Assembly: GCA_964459305.1 (NCBI GenBank) | Contig: CAYWNA010000298.1 | Coordinates: 1-15,126, forward strand | Length of the DNA: 15,126 nt | Direction: 5' to 3' | Origin: CAYWNA01 sp964459305 | Lineage (GTDB): Bacteria > Planctomycetota > Planctomycetia > Pirellulales > Pirellulaceae | Shown here: positions 1 to 8,052 of the stretch, one piece after another | Position numbering within the stretch: position 1 is the first letter of the stretch | Layout: every line of letters begins with the position of its first letter | Notes under the pieces: model-generated | What the model saw: only the letters and a program-made list of their open reading frames with translations | What the model was told of the DNA's origin: nothing | The model's database searches: none | Position numbers and translations under genes: made by a program

Positions 1-135
1 CTTTTAACCCTTTACGAAAGAGTGCATCAATGTCATACCGTCGCCAGACTTTGGAAAGCGCGGGAAAAACCAAATTCTGGCGAATTCGGCTACAGGTCAG
101 ACTTGTCCGCGGGTGGTATGATTTGCGAGGGAACT

Positions 136-153
136 GCGGTTTTCAGAAACCGC
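136..153. repeat. Inverted repeat (7-bp arms) upstream of the SNF2 gene
   Basis: GCGGTTT (136-142) and AAACCGC (147-153) form a perfect 7-bp inverted repeat around a 4-base TCAG loop, about 75 bp before the SNF2-like gene. There is no T-run after it, so it is unlikely to be a terminator. It could be an operator or a hairpin in the 5' leader. A weak promoter-like pair overlaps it (TTTTCA at 140-145 and CATATT at 163-168, 17 bp apart). The rest of 1-226 shows no gene that I can support. Confidence 0.35.
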
Positions 154-226
154 GACATCGGTCATATTGTTGGGTCTGCAAGTAGACGTCGGCATCTAGC
201 ACGAGACACTGCACGGAGGCACGTTG

Positions 227-3200
227 ATGCCACTTTCCCATCTTTGTTCGCGCTCGTTCGAATCCCGCACCCGAAGCCGCGGGAGTTCTTATTACTACGG
301 CGGATGCGTAGAAATCGTCGACCGGCACGCCACCGGCGTGACCGCCGTGGTGGAAGGAACGCGTCCCGACCCGTACGAGGTGGATATCGATTGGTCGGGA
401 GCCGCGTTGGGGGAGATCGAAGCCTCCTGCAGTTGTCCTCATTACGATGACGGTTTCCTGTGCAAGCATATCTGGGCAACGCTGTTGGCGGTTGACACCC
501 AAGGACTGGCATACGAGCTGCCAACGAGAGGTCAGTTCGATGTCCATCACGAACTCGATCTGGATGACGAGCCTCTCGCGGACGACGACCTCGCGTCTGT
601 GCTTGGGACGCTTGAACATCAAATGGCAGCTACCGGCGGCCAAGATAGATTCTCCAGGCTGCAAAGGCAATCCACTCCGACGTGGAAGAGAAAACTGACG
701 GATTTGCTGCGTGTCAAGCCAGACAACGGATCCGATCCGCTCGATGTGTGGAGCCAGATTGCCGAGCGTCGACGCGAGGCCTGGTACGCAATGAACGTGG
801 GGGCTAGTCTGCAACGTGGCAAACTGCTGGTTGATCTTTTTCAGCGGGAGACCAGAAAGAGCGGCGAGTTTGGGAAGATCAAACGGTTGAGCCTGCGACG
901 CGGCGATGCAGACTCGATGCCCGACGCGGAAGATCAAATACTCGTGCAGTTGCTGCTGGGCAACGACGCACAGAACGACGCATCGTACAACTCGCATTAC
1001 TACTCGTCGTCGTACTACGATGATCAGACCTATTCGCGCTGCGCGGTCATACCGGGAATGTACGACCTGCTGCTGCCGCGTTTGTGCGCAACGGGCCGGT
1101 TCATCTGGCTACTGGACGACACGATGCCACCCGAAGAGGGCCGCCCGGTGGTATGGGACGACGGTGATCCGTGGCAGTTTCGCTTGCGAATCGAATCCGA
1201 TGCCCCGCACGGGCGTTGGCAGATCGACGGCCAACTTTGCCGCGGCGAGCAGGCCAGACGGCTTGGCGACGCCGTGCTACTGCTGTCCAACGGCCTGGTG
1301 CTGTTCACTGACTCGCTTGCCCGACTGGATGCACAGGCGGAGTTCGGGTGGATTTCGGCCCTGCGCAAACACGGCGCAATCGAGGTGCCGTATGCCGACC
1401 GCCATGAACTGCTCGAACGTCTATGGTCTGCCCCGAACTTGCCCGAACTTGAACTGCCCGACGATCTCCGTATCGATCAAGTCCGTTTGGAGCCACGAGG
1501 GAGGCTGTCGATCCGGTCGCCGGACAGGGTTGGCAATTCGAACCAGCTGCATGCCGACATATCGTATGTTTACGACGAACAAGTCGTTCCGGTAGGGGAA
1601 CGCCGGGCCGCGTTCGTCGATCGAGAGCACGATCGGGTACTGCTACGTTGCCCCGAACGCGAACGGGAATTGCTCGGTCAGTTGGCCGATATGGGCTTGC
1701 GGCCGCTGGCTTACTATTACCGCAACCGAGCCGACCTGCAACTTTCGAAACGCGCCCTGCCGGACATGGTGGACAAGCTGACCGCGAAAGGTTGGATCGT
1801 CGAATCCGAAGGCCGTTTGATCCGCCGGCCGGGGGTGGTCAGCCTGAGCGTCACCTCCGATGTCGATTGGTTCGAGTTGGACGGCGCCGTCGACTTCGAC
1901 GGTGTGACCGCTTCGCTGCCCAATTTGCTGTCCGCGCTGCGAAACAAAGAAAAGTACATTCTTCTAGACGACGGCACTCACGGCATGCTGCCCGAAGAGT
2001 GGCTTCGACGGTATGGCGGCTTGGTCGAATTGGGTCAGCAGGATGATGGCAAATTGAAGTTTGCGCCATCACAGGCGCTTCTGTTGGATGCATTGCTGGC
2101 GGCCCAGGATAACTCGCAGGTTGATGGAAAATTCGAGGAGTTCCGAGACAGGCTGCGGTCGTTCGAAGGCGTCGAACCTCGAAAGGAGCCGCGTGGTTTC
2201 TCCGGCCGGCTGCGCGGATACCAGCAGGAAGGCTTGGGGTGGCTGGAGTTCCTTCGGGATTTTCGTTTTGGCGGCTGTCTGGCCGACGACATGGGATTGG
2301 GCAAGACGGTTCAGGTGCTGGCGCTGCTCCAATCGCGACGCATTCGCCGTATGCCCAACGGCCAACAGCGGAAGCCGTCGATTGTCGTTGTACCGAAGAG
2401 CCTGGTTTTCAACTGGATCGACGAAGCGGCACGGTTCACGCCAAGGCTGCGAGTGCTGGATTACACGGGCACGGGGCGAGCCGCGTTGTTGGAAAAATTG
2501 GGCGATTACGATGTGATAGTAACCACCTACGGGACGCTACGGCGCGATATCGTCGAATTGAAGGACGTCCCGTTCGATTATGCCATCCTGGACGAATCAC
2601 AAGCAATCAAGAATGCCAACTCGCAGGCCGCCAAAGCCTGCCGGCTGCTTCAAGCGGAAAACCGCCTGGCCATGACTGGCACGCCGGTGGAGAACCACTT
2701 GGGAGAGTTGTGGTCGTTGTTCGAATTTTTGAATCCGGGCATGTTGGGGCGATCGACGGCGTTCAACTCGCTGACGAAAAAGGGACGCAATGGCAACGAT
2801 GACGATACGGCACTGCCGCTGCTGGCCAAAACGCTACGACCGTTCCTGTTGCGTCGCACCAAGGCGCAGGTGCTGACGGAATTGCCGGAAAAGACCGAGC
2901 AAACGCTGTACTGCGAGTTGGGACCGAGACAGCGCAGATTGTACGACGAGTTGCGCGATTACTATCGGGCCAGCCTGTCGAAACGTGTCGAGGAACAGGG
3001 TATCAATAAGGCCAAGATTCACGTGCTTGAGGCACTGCTGCGTCTGAGACAAGCGGCCTGCCATCCGGGATTGATCGACGAGAAACGGGCGAGTGAATCG
3101 AGCGCTAAACTGGATATGCTGTTGGAGCAAATCGAGGAAGTCTTGGATGAAGGCCACAAAGCCTTGATTTTCTCGCAATTCACCAGCCTGCTGTCGATCG

Positions 3201-3607
3201 TCCGCCAGCGGTTCGACAAACAGAAGGTCGTCTACGAGTATTTGGACGGCCAAACACGGAAACGGGAACAGCGGGTGAAGCGATTTCAGGCAGACCCGAA
3301 CTGCCCGCTGTTCTTGATCAGCCTGAAGGCAGGCGGCCACGGTCTGAATCTGACGGCCGCCGACTACGTATTCATCTTGGATCCGTGGTGGAACCCGGCC
3401 GTCGAAGCTCAGGCAGTCGATCGCGCGCATCGGATCGGCCAGACGCGTCACGTGTTTGCCTATCGGCTGATCTGCCGAAACACGGTGGAGGACAAGATCA
3501 TCGAACTGCAACGCAGCAAACGCGATCTGGCCGAAGCGATCGTCTCGGCCGATAACAGCGTGATCCGTAACCTCACAACCGAAGATTTGCAGTTGCTGTT
3601 GAGTTAG
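227..3607 (+). CDS. SWIM zinc-finger SNF2-family helicase-like ATPase
   Basis: Predicted cytoplasmic SNF2-type ATPase of 1,126 aa, a DNA (or RNA-polymerase/nucleoprotein) translocase rather than a classical unwinding helicase. A SWIM zinc finger lies at the N-terminus (Cys68, Cys70, Cys79, His81). A long region of about 550 residues without motifs I can name follows; it probably matches the bacterial SNF2-associated domain. The ATPase core is complete: motif I GLGKT (690-694), motif II DESQ in place of DEAH (789-792), motif III TGTPVEN (from 817), motif V GGHGLNLT (about 1035-1042) and motif VI DRAHRIGQ (1065-1072). I chose the ATG at 227 because GGAGG lies at 215-219 with 7 bases of spacing; a TTG at 224 is in frame just before it. 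The gene stands alone, and its 3' end faces the next gene 35 bp away. The family is common and usually of unknown physiological role. The substrate is not visible here; family assignment is firm. Confidence 0.95.
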   Translation: MPLSHLCSRSFESRTRSRGSSYYYGGCVEIVDRHATGVTAVVEGTRPDPYEVDIDWSGAALGEIEASCSCPHYDDGFLCKHIWATLLAVDTQGLAYELPTRGQFDVHHELDLDDEPLADDDLASVLGTLEHQMAATGGQDRFSRLQRQSTPTWKRKLTDLLRVKPDNGSDPLDVWSQIAERRREAWYAMNVGASLQRGKLLVDLFQRETRKSGEFGKIKRLSLRRGDADSMPDAEDQILVQLLLGNDAQNDASYNSHYYSSSYYDDQTYSRCAVIPGMYDLLLPRLCATGRFIWLLDDTMPPEEGRPVVWDDGDPWQFRLRIESDAPHGRWQIDGQLCRGEQARRLGDAVLLLSNGLVLFTDSLARLDAQAEFGWISALRKHGAIEVPYADRHELLERLWSAPNLPELELPDDLRIDQVRLEPRGRLSIRSPDRVGNSNQLHADISYVYDEQVVPVGERRAAFVDREHDRVLLRCPERERELLGQLADMGLRPLAYYYRNRADLQLSKRALPDMVDKLTAKGWIVESEGRLIRRPGVVSLSVTSDVDWFELDGAVDFDGVTASLPNLLSALRNKEKYILLDDGTHGMLPEEWLRRYGGLVELGQQDDGKLKFAPSQALLLDALLAAQDNSQVDGKFEEFRDRLRSFEGVEPRKEPRGFSGRLRGYQQEGLGWLEFLRDFRFGGCLADDMGLGKTVQVLALLQSRRIRRMPNGQQRKPSIVVVPKSLVFNWIDEAARFTPRLRVLDYTGTGRAALLEKLGDYDVIVTTYGTLRRDIVELKDVPFDYAILDESQAIKNANSQAAKACRLLQAENRLAMTGTPVENHLGELWSLFEFLNPGMLGRSTAFNSLTKKGRNGNDDDTALPLLAKTLRPFLLRRTKAQVLTELPEKTEQTLYCELGPRQRRLYDELRDYYRASLSKRVEEQGINKAKIHVLEALLRLRQAACHPGLIDEKRASESSAKLDMLLEQIEEVLDEGHKALIFSQFTSLLSIVRQRFDKQKVVYEYLDGQTRKREQRVKRFQADPNCPLFLISLKAGGHGLNLTAADYVFILDPWWNPAVEAQAVDRAHRIGQTRHVFAYRLICRNTVEDKIIELQRSKRDLAEAIVSADNSVIRNLTTEDLQLLLS

Positions 3608-3625
3608 CCAAACTTACTGCTTGGC
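3607..3625. other. Weak inverted repeat between convergent genes
   Basis: In the 35-bp gap between two convergent stop codons, GCCAA and TTGGC form a 5-bp stem around a 9-base loop. There is no T-tract on either strand, so it is at best a weak transcription stop for both genes. Confidence 0.2.
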
Positions 3626-3642
3626 GGCGCTCATGGCGTCTC

Positions 3643-6069
3643 TCATTGCTCTTCCAGTAGGACGACCTTGTAGATGTGAATCTTCGGCAGTGAAAGCCGA
3701 ACGAAGCCATCACTTACCGAGCATAGGGTTTCTTCCGGTTCGGCATCGGGGTCGAAACAAGTGGCGGTCGCAGCGCTCCAGCCTTCCGGCAACGGGAACT
3801 TGATTTCCGCGTTGTCCACATCCAACACGCTCTTGCCTTTGCCGAGCAAACAGACGTTGTAGTTCACCGCGTGAAACGCGAGGCTGGTGCCTTTGCGGTA
3901 GAGCGCAAAACGCAGGTTTCGCTGAATACCCTCGGCCACGAGCACGGGACGTGTGGGGGCGGTCGGGGAATGCCAGTCCCAGAGTATCATCTCGCCGCGA
4001 CCGTATTCGCGAACCGGTTTGTTTCTTGTGATATCGAGCAGCTGTGAGACGGGGCAGCCGTTGATCGTGATTTGTTCGTCCAGCGCCACCAGCCAACCGC
4101 CTTGCTGGACGTAATCGACCAGCGAATCGAGTTGTTCTTGCGTCATCTCGTACTCCTTGGCCTGAAGATAGATTACCCGGAGGCCCTCCAGTCGGCTCGC
4201 CTCGTCTGGGAGTTTCTCGTCAATCAAGGCGATGGACAATCGCTGCGTCCCGGCTAGGTAATCGTGGACCGTGAGTGGCTGCGTTGGCCGAACATGAGCC
4301 AGCGGATTGCTGCCCCAACGAGCAAACAGCACGGCCGCCGGCGCGGTCGGCTTCCAGCCATCGAACAGACCGGCGTGTTTTTTGAAAAAGGCGCTATACT
4401 TCGCCTGCACCAACCCGCCCGCAGCGAACCCTCCTCCGCCACTGAAAGCCGCCATTTCGGCCATTCCCAACTCGGCAACGTTCTCCCAGCCGCTGCGGCG
4501 CGTCTCGTACCCCAAGAAGATCGATCGGGCTTGCATGTGCTGGGCGAACATCAGCGTGCCGATGTGAGTACGGCACATCTGACCACGATCCAGCTTGGCC
4601 AAGTGCTTGTACAACTGAATGTGTCCGCCGTCGGTGTACGTGCATCCGATATGCGGCTGGTACCGTCCCGGTCGCTTGGGAGTCCACGTCGCCGTGAGCG
4701 TTGCAGGAGGACGCCGACCTTTGCCTGAAGGGCCAGGGGCACCAAGTACGACTTCCGGCTCCAGGTCCACGCGAACCGCTGCGCCGCCGCCTGCATCGCG
4801 AAGCAGCAAGTGAAAATCCTCGGCGAAATCATTATCTTGTTGGCTTCCGCCGACATTGAGCACTTTCACATCAAACTGCACCGGCTTGCCGACTGCGGCA
4901 CGCGTGGGTGCCGCAATTTCGGCCTCCATCTCGATCCACATGCTGGAATCGCCCACGTCATAGCGGTGAGTGAACTGTTTCTGTTCGACGGCATCGGCAG
5001 TAACCTCGATCGCGATTTGGTCGATGGTGGCTGTCTCTGGCGTAGCCATGATGCCGGGCGAGTACGTGCTTTCGAACATCAAACGGTCGCATTTGGCGCC
5101 GGTCAGCAAGCACTGGGACGTCGAGTTGCCGTTGGGGAAAATGGTGAAGTCCGGACGCACCTGCCGTCCGACTTCGCGAAGCATTCCCAAATGGTCGCGA
5201 GTCCGCAACAGACGCGCACGCCGCACCAATTCGGCCGGCAGGTCGGGCGAGTCGAGTTGGAGATTGTCGACATCGAGCCCCTCGGTCAACCGTCGGACCC
5301 AGGCGAGATCGCTGTTCTGATCAAGGAACTTGCGGAACGCCGCCTTACAATGACGACAGTAGCACGGGTCGGGATGGCAGTTATCCACAAAGCAACCGTC
5401 GTAGCCCGCCTCGGCGATCAAGCGCACCAAGCGGTGATGCCATTCGGCCCAGTCGGGGTGATTGATGCAAGCGCGATAGCGATGCAACGGCGCGTAGTAG
5501 TCGGGCGAATAGCCGCCGCACGAACCGCCAACGAACTTGCCGTGAACGTCTACCACCAGCCAGTCCAACGGATCGCGAGCTGGCCGCGGGCCAGCCCAGC
5601 GGGTGTACGTTTCCCAATTGTCATAGAAGTTCCAGAAGCCCAGGCGCTTCTCGTGATCGCCCGACACCGTGTGGTACGAGATATAGGGTAGAATCTCGCG
5701 GATGCCGATGTCGTGGTAGTGGTCGAGTGTGCGGCGGATGTTCACGATCCGCTCGGCCAAGGCATCCTGCGAGAGCAGGGCAATGTTGTCCCGGTTCAAC
5801 GTGTGTCCGGGACCGCCGGTCCATTGGTTTTCGCCTTGATACATACGGACAGGGCCCCATAGATGCGTGATCGGCGTAGCCTTGCCCACATGAAGAAGAT
5901 CCGGTGGATTGGCCCGGAATTGGTCGATGTATCCGGCCTTCTTGAAATGGTCGCCTGAATAGTTGATCACATAGAGAATCGGAGGCGTCGTCGTCGGCAG
6001 CATCGCATCGCGATCCGCGGGCGCCGCGGTCGCCGAAATCGCCAGACCCGCAAGAACTGAGATCCACAT
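3643..6069 (-). CDS. Secreted glycosidase-like TIM-barrel protein (beta-galactosidase-like architecture)
   Basis: Protein of 808 aa with a short N-terminal signal peptide (residues 1 to about 18: hydrophobic MWISVLAGLAISA, then TAAPA), so it is exported. Residues about 30-350 read like the TIM barrel of glycoside-hydrolase-like proteins: GYDGCFVDN (222-230) offers Asp229 and MFESTYSPG (331-339) offers Glu333 as candidate acidic residues. Directly after FVDN comes a Cys cluster (Cys231, 236, 238, 241) of the CxxxxCxCxxC kind, possibly metal-binding. Residues about 380-485 look like an Ig-like beta domain. About 575-690 looks like a Rossmann-type, glutamine-amidotransferase-like domain of the sort called trimerisation domain in GH42 enzymes, followed by a beta-rich tail. 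The ATG at 6069 was chosen because of the signal peptide and GGAGG 8 bases upstream; an earlier in-frame start would bury the signal. Substrate and activity are inferred, not shown. It lies downstream of the TolC-like gene on the same strand. Confidence 0.85.
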   Translation of the reverse strand: MWISVLAGLAISATAAPADRDAMLPTTTPPILYVINYSGDHFKKAGYIDQFRANPPDLLHVGKATPITHLWGPVRMYQGENQWTGGPGHTLNRDNIALLSQDALAERIVNIRRTLDHYHDIGIREILPYISYHTVSGDHEKRLGFWNFYDNWETYTRWAGPRPARDPLDWLVVDVHGKFVGGSCGGYSPDYYAPLHRYRACINHPDWAEWHHRLVRLIAEAGYDGCFVDNCHPDPCYCRHCKAAFRKFLDQNSDLAWVRRLTEGLDVDNLQLDSPDLPAELVRRARLLRTRDHLGMLREVGRQVRPDFTIFPNGNSTSQCLLTGAKCDRLMFESTYSPGIMATPETATIDQIAIEVTADAVEQKQFTHRYDVGDSSMWIEMEAEIAAPTRAAVGKPVQFDVKVLNVGGSQQDNDFAEDFHLLLRDAGGGAAVRVDLEPEVVLGAPGPSGKGRRPPATLTATWTPKRPGRYQPHIGCTYTDGGHIQLYKHLAKLDRGQMCRTHIGTLMFAQHMQARSIFLGYETRRSGWENVAELGMAEMAAFSGGGGFAAGGLVQAKYSAFFKKHAGLFDGWKPTAPAAVLFARWGSNPLAHVRPTQPLTVHDYLAGTQRLSIALIDEKLPDEASRLEGLRVIYLQAKEYEMTQEQLDSLVDYVQQGGWLVALDEQITINGCPVSQLLDITRNKPVREYGRGEMILWDWHSPTAPTRPVLVAEGIQRNLRFALYRKGTSLAFHAVNYNVCLLGKGKSVLDVDNAEIKFPLPEGWSAATATCFDPDAEPEETLCSVSDGFVRLSLPKIHIYKVVLLEEQ

Positions 6070-6176
6070 CGCCGCATCCTCCCGTCTAGGTTTGGGGTTC
6101 GGCCTAGAGCACGCGTCGCCGCAGCCCCGGCTCAATCGTACCCTGCGATTCACCGCCCCGGGGATTCAGCTTCAGT

Positions 6177-7610
6177 TTACCAGTTTGGGTCCGCCAGAGT
6201 GCGGCCAACGGTGCGCTGCAACCGCGCAAGGGCCATGTACCATCCCAGGATCGCCTGAACGTGCTGAGTATGGGCGTCCGTCTGGGCAGTTTGCGCGCCG
6301 ACAAGCTCGATGATGTTCCCCGCGCCGGCTTGATACCGACCGGCCGCGACGCGGAGGCTCTCGTCGGCACTGGCGACAAGTTTCTTGGCTGCTCCGATCG
6401 CCTCGCCGGCTTCGATCAGCCTGGAGTAGGCCGTCCACACTTCCAATTCCACCCCTCGCAACTCGTTCTCGTATTGCGCGGCGGCTACCTCATGCTCAGA
6501 CCATGCCTGCGCCTGGCGATACGTTCGCGAGTACCCTGCAAACAGAGGAAGCTCCAGGCCGAGACCGACGGTCCATTCGTCGCCGGTCGGGAGAAATCTT
6601 TCGTCTCTCCAACCGTAGTCCGCGTTGGCGGATACCTGGGGAAAATACTCTGCTTCGGCAGCGTCAGCATCCGCGCCGCGCGCTGCCATATTGGCTAGTG
6701 CCGCGTGGAGTTCGGGTCTTGCCTGCGTGGCCTCCTGGAGCAGTTGTTCGACGTCGGCGAGTTCCTCTCGATGCACATCTTGCGGCAAGTCCTCGATATC
6801 GAATTTCTCAGAAACGTGGATTCCCATGGCTTGACTCAATTGCCCTTCGCTAATCCGTTCGGTGCTGCGGGCGCGCACAAGGGCCAGATCGGCGTTGGCC
6901 TTTTCCGTCTCCGCCGTCAACACGTCGAACTTGGCGGACACACCGCTCTTCTGTCGAGCCTGGGCGAGGCGGAGATTGTGCTCGGCTTGCCGGACGTTCT
7001 CTGCGGCGACGTCGACCAACGCTTTGGCCGCCAGACGTTGATGGTAGGCCAATTCCACGGCCAACGCTACGTCTTGCAGGACGGTGTTGTGCTGGAAGTT
7101 CGCGGCCATCAGTTCCGCTTCGGCGCCGCGCACACGAGCGTTCCGCAAACCGCCATCGAGCAGGAGGTAACGCACACCGAACATTGCGTTCACCGCGTTG
7201 CGAGGGGCCTGCTGCTTCCTTCGATCTTCGAGCAAGTCGCTGTGGGAGACGGCACCGGTGAGGTCGAGCTGCGGCCAATAACTCGACCGTTCTTCCCCGA
7301 CCTGAAACGCGTTGGTGCGGGTGGCCTGCCAGGCAACGCGCGTCTGCGGATTGCGCTGGAGGGCCGTCAGGATGCACTCGGCCAGACCGAGCGTTCTGCC
7401 CTCGAATTCATTAGGCACTGCCGCGGTGATGGTATCGGCAGCAAACACACCGTCTGACGGACAAGCGACAGACGGGGAACATGGAACGTAGGCCGTCTCG
7501 CCAAACGGATCACAACACTGACAACCGGCAAGCAGCGTCATCAGGACCACGGACGTACGACGCAGGTGATCGAGCATATCAGCCGTTCGAGTGTCTATGT
7601 ACGGTGTCAT
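6177..7610 (-). CDS. TolC-family outer-membrane efflux lipoprotein
   Basis: Outer-membrane channel protein of the TolC/OEP family, the exit duct of RND- or ABC-type efflux or type I secretion systems. With the ATG at 7610 it has 477 aa, within the family's usual range. The N-terminus has a lipoprotein signal: a hydrophobic stretch ending in LLAGC with lipobox Cys30, followed by more cysteines (CQCC). Two OEP repeats follow, rich in Ala, Gln and Glu coiled-coil helices, for example AYHQRLAAKALVDVAAENV in the first half and AQAWSEHEVAAAQYENELR in the second. A later ATG at 7577 would put the lipobox Cys at residue 19 and is equally credible; neither start has a strong ribosome site. No inner-membrane pump or membrane-fusion gene is present in the window, so its partner must be elsewhere or beyond it. 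The glycosidase-like gene follows after about 107 bp. Confidence 0.92.
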   Translation of the reverse strand: MTPYIDTRTADMLDHLRRTSVVLMTLLAGCQCCDPFGETAYVPCSPSVACPSDGVFAADTITAAVPNEFEGRTLGLAECILTALQRNPQTRVAWQATRTNAFQVGEERSSYWPQLDLTGAVSHSDLLEDRRKQQAPRNAVNAMFGVRYLLLDGGLRNARVRGAEAELMAANFQHNTVLQDVALAVELAYHQRLAAKALVDVAAENVRQAEHNLRLAQARQKSGVSAKFDVLTAETEKANADLALVRARSTERISEGQLSQAMGIHVSEKFDIEDLPQDVHREELADVEQLLQEATQARPELHAALANMAARGADADAAEAEYFPQVSANADYGWRDERFLPTGDEWTVGLGLELPLFAGYSRTYRQAQAWSEHEVAAAQYENELRGVELEVWTAYSRLIEAGEAIGAAKKLVASADESLRVAAGRYQAGAGNIIELVGAQTAQTDAHTQHVQAILGWYMALARLQRTVGRTLADPNW

Positions 7611-8010
7611 GACGCGTTTGCCACCACGGTACGACGAGCGCTGAGAGTGCCGATGCCACTGCAAAGTCCACCGCCTGCCGTCTTGCCGGTGGCCCGTTTC
7701 AGGGTTTGCAGATTCTCCACGACAGAAAAACAACTTGTATCGGTTTTATCGGTAGTTTCGGTTCGGCAGTTTAGGCAATCTGGTGCAAGTCGCGATGCGG
7801 CGTCTCCGCCCTGATCGAAAAAGGCGCCGTGCCCAAGCTGTCGCTTTCGGTCGCCGTCGTCGTATGTTCGGGTCGCCAGACACCCTGTAATTCATTGAGT
7901 TTTGGCGTCGCCGTCGCCCTGGTCTCGGTGCTCCTCGTTTGCACAGACGGTCGGATGACTGTAGATTTGGACCGTGAATCCCTCGCGGCCTGACCTTTGG
8001 AGGGGAAGCC
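7611..8010. other. Divergent intergenic region of about 400 bp
   Basis: Lies between the minus-strand TolC-like gene and the plus-strand cytochrome gene, so it should hold both promoters. I see no convincing coding sequence. A 12-codon ATG reading frame at 7955-7993 ends just before the cytochrome ribosome site, but it has no ribosome site of its own. GTCGCCGTCG occurs at 7850-7859 and again at 7907-7916. The 9-bp repeats at 7738-7764 are listed separately. No clear sigma-70 promoter can be assigned by eye. Confidence 0.5.
7738..7764. repeat. Three tandem 9-bp repeats, T(A/T)TCGGTnn
   Basis: Units TATCGGTTT (7738-7746), TATCGGTAG (7747-7755) and TTTCGGTTC (7756-7764) follow each other without gaps. 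On the other strand they read as repeated ACCGA. They lie about 130-160 bp upstream of the TolC-like gene's chosen start. The 9-bp period does not match one DNA turn, so they could be a multi-copy protein site or slipped repeats. Function is unknown. Confidence 0.5.
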
Positions 8011-8052
8011 GTGTACTCCCCATTCCCATACGCATTAGGAGCGATCTCCATG
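7999..8052 (+). promoter_or_regulatory. Two ribosome binding sites serving in-frame starts of the cytochrome gene
   Basis: GGAGG at 7999-8003 precedes a GTG at 8011 by 7 bases. AGGAG at 8037-8041 precedes an ATG at 8050 by 8 bases. Both starts are in the same frame, 13 codons apart, so the protein may be made with two N-termini. The extra 13 residues are neutral and lie ahead of the first membrane segment. Confidence 0.6.

Noticed and set aside
22..450. 142-codon plus-strand frame at the left edge
   Set aside because: It overlaps the SNF2 gene start in another frame, has Arg-rich shadow composition and lacks a ribosome site.
143..997. 284-codon minus-strand frame opposite the SNF2 gene
   Set aside because: It is the antisense shadow of a clear SNF2 coding region and has no recognisable domain.
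4810..5691. 293-codon plus-strand frame opposite the glycosidase-like gene
   Set aside because: The minus-strand gene has a signal peptide, ribosome site and domain order; the plus frame has only shadow-like composition.
6705..7457. 250-codon plus-strand frame opposite the TolC-like gene
   Set aside because: It is an antisense frame to a well-supported OEP-type protein and has no domain of its own.
7955..7993. 12-codon leader peptide before the cytochrome gene
   Set aside because: It has no ribosome site, no run of regulatory codons and no attenuator hairpin, so a leader role is not supported.
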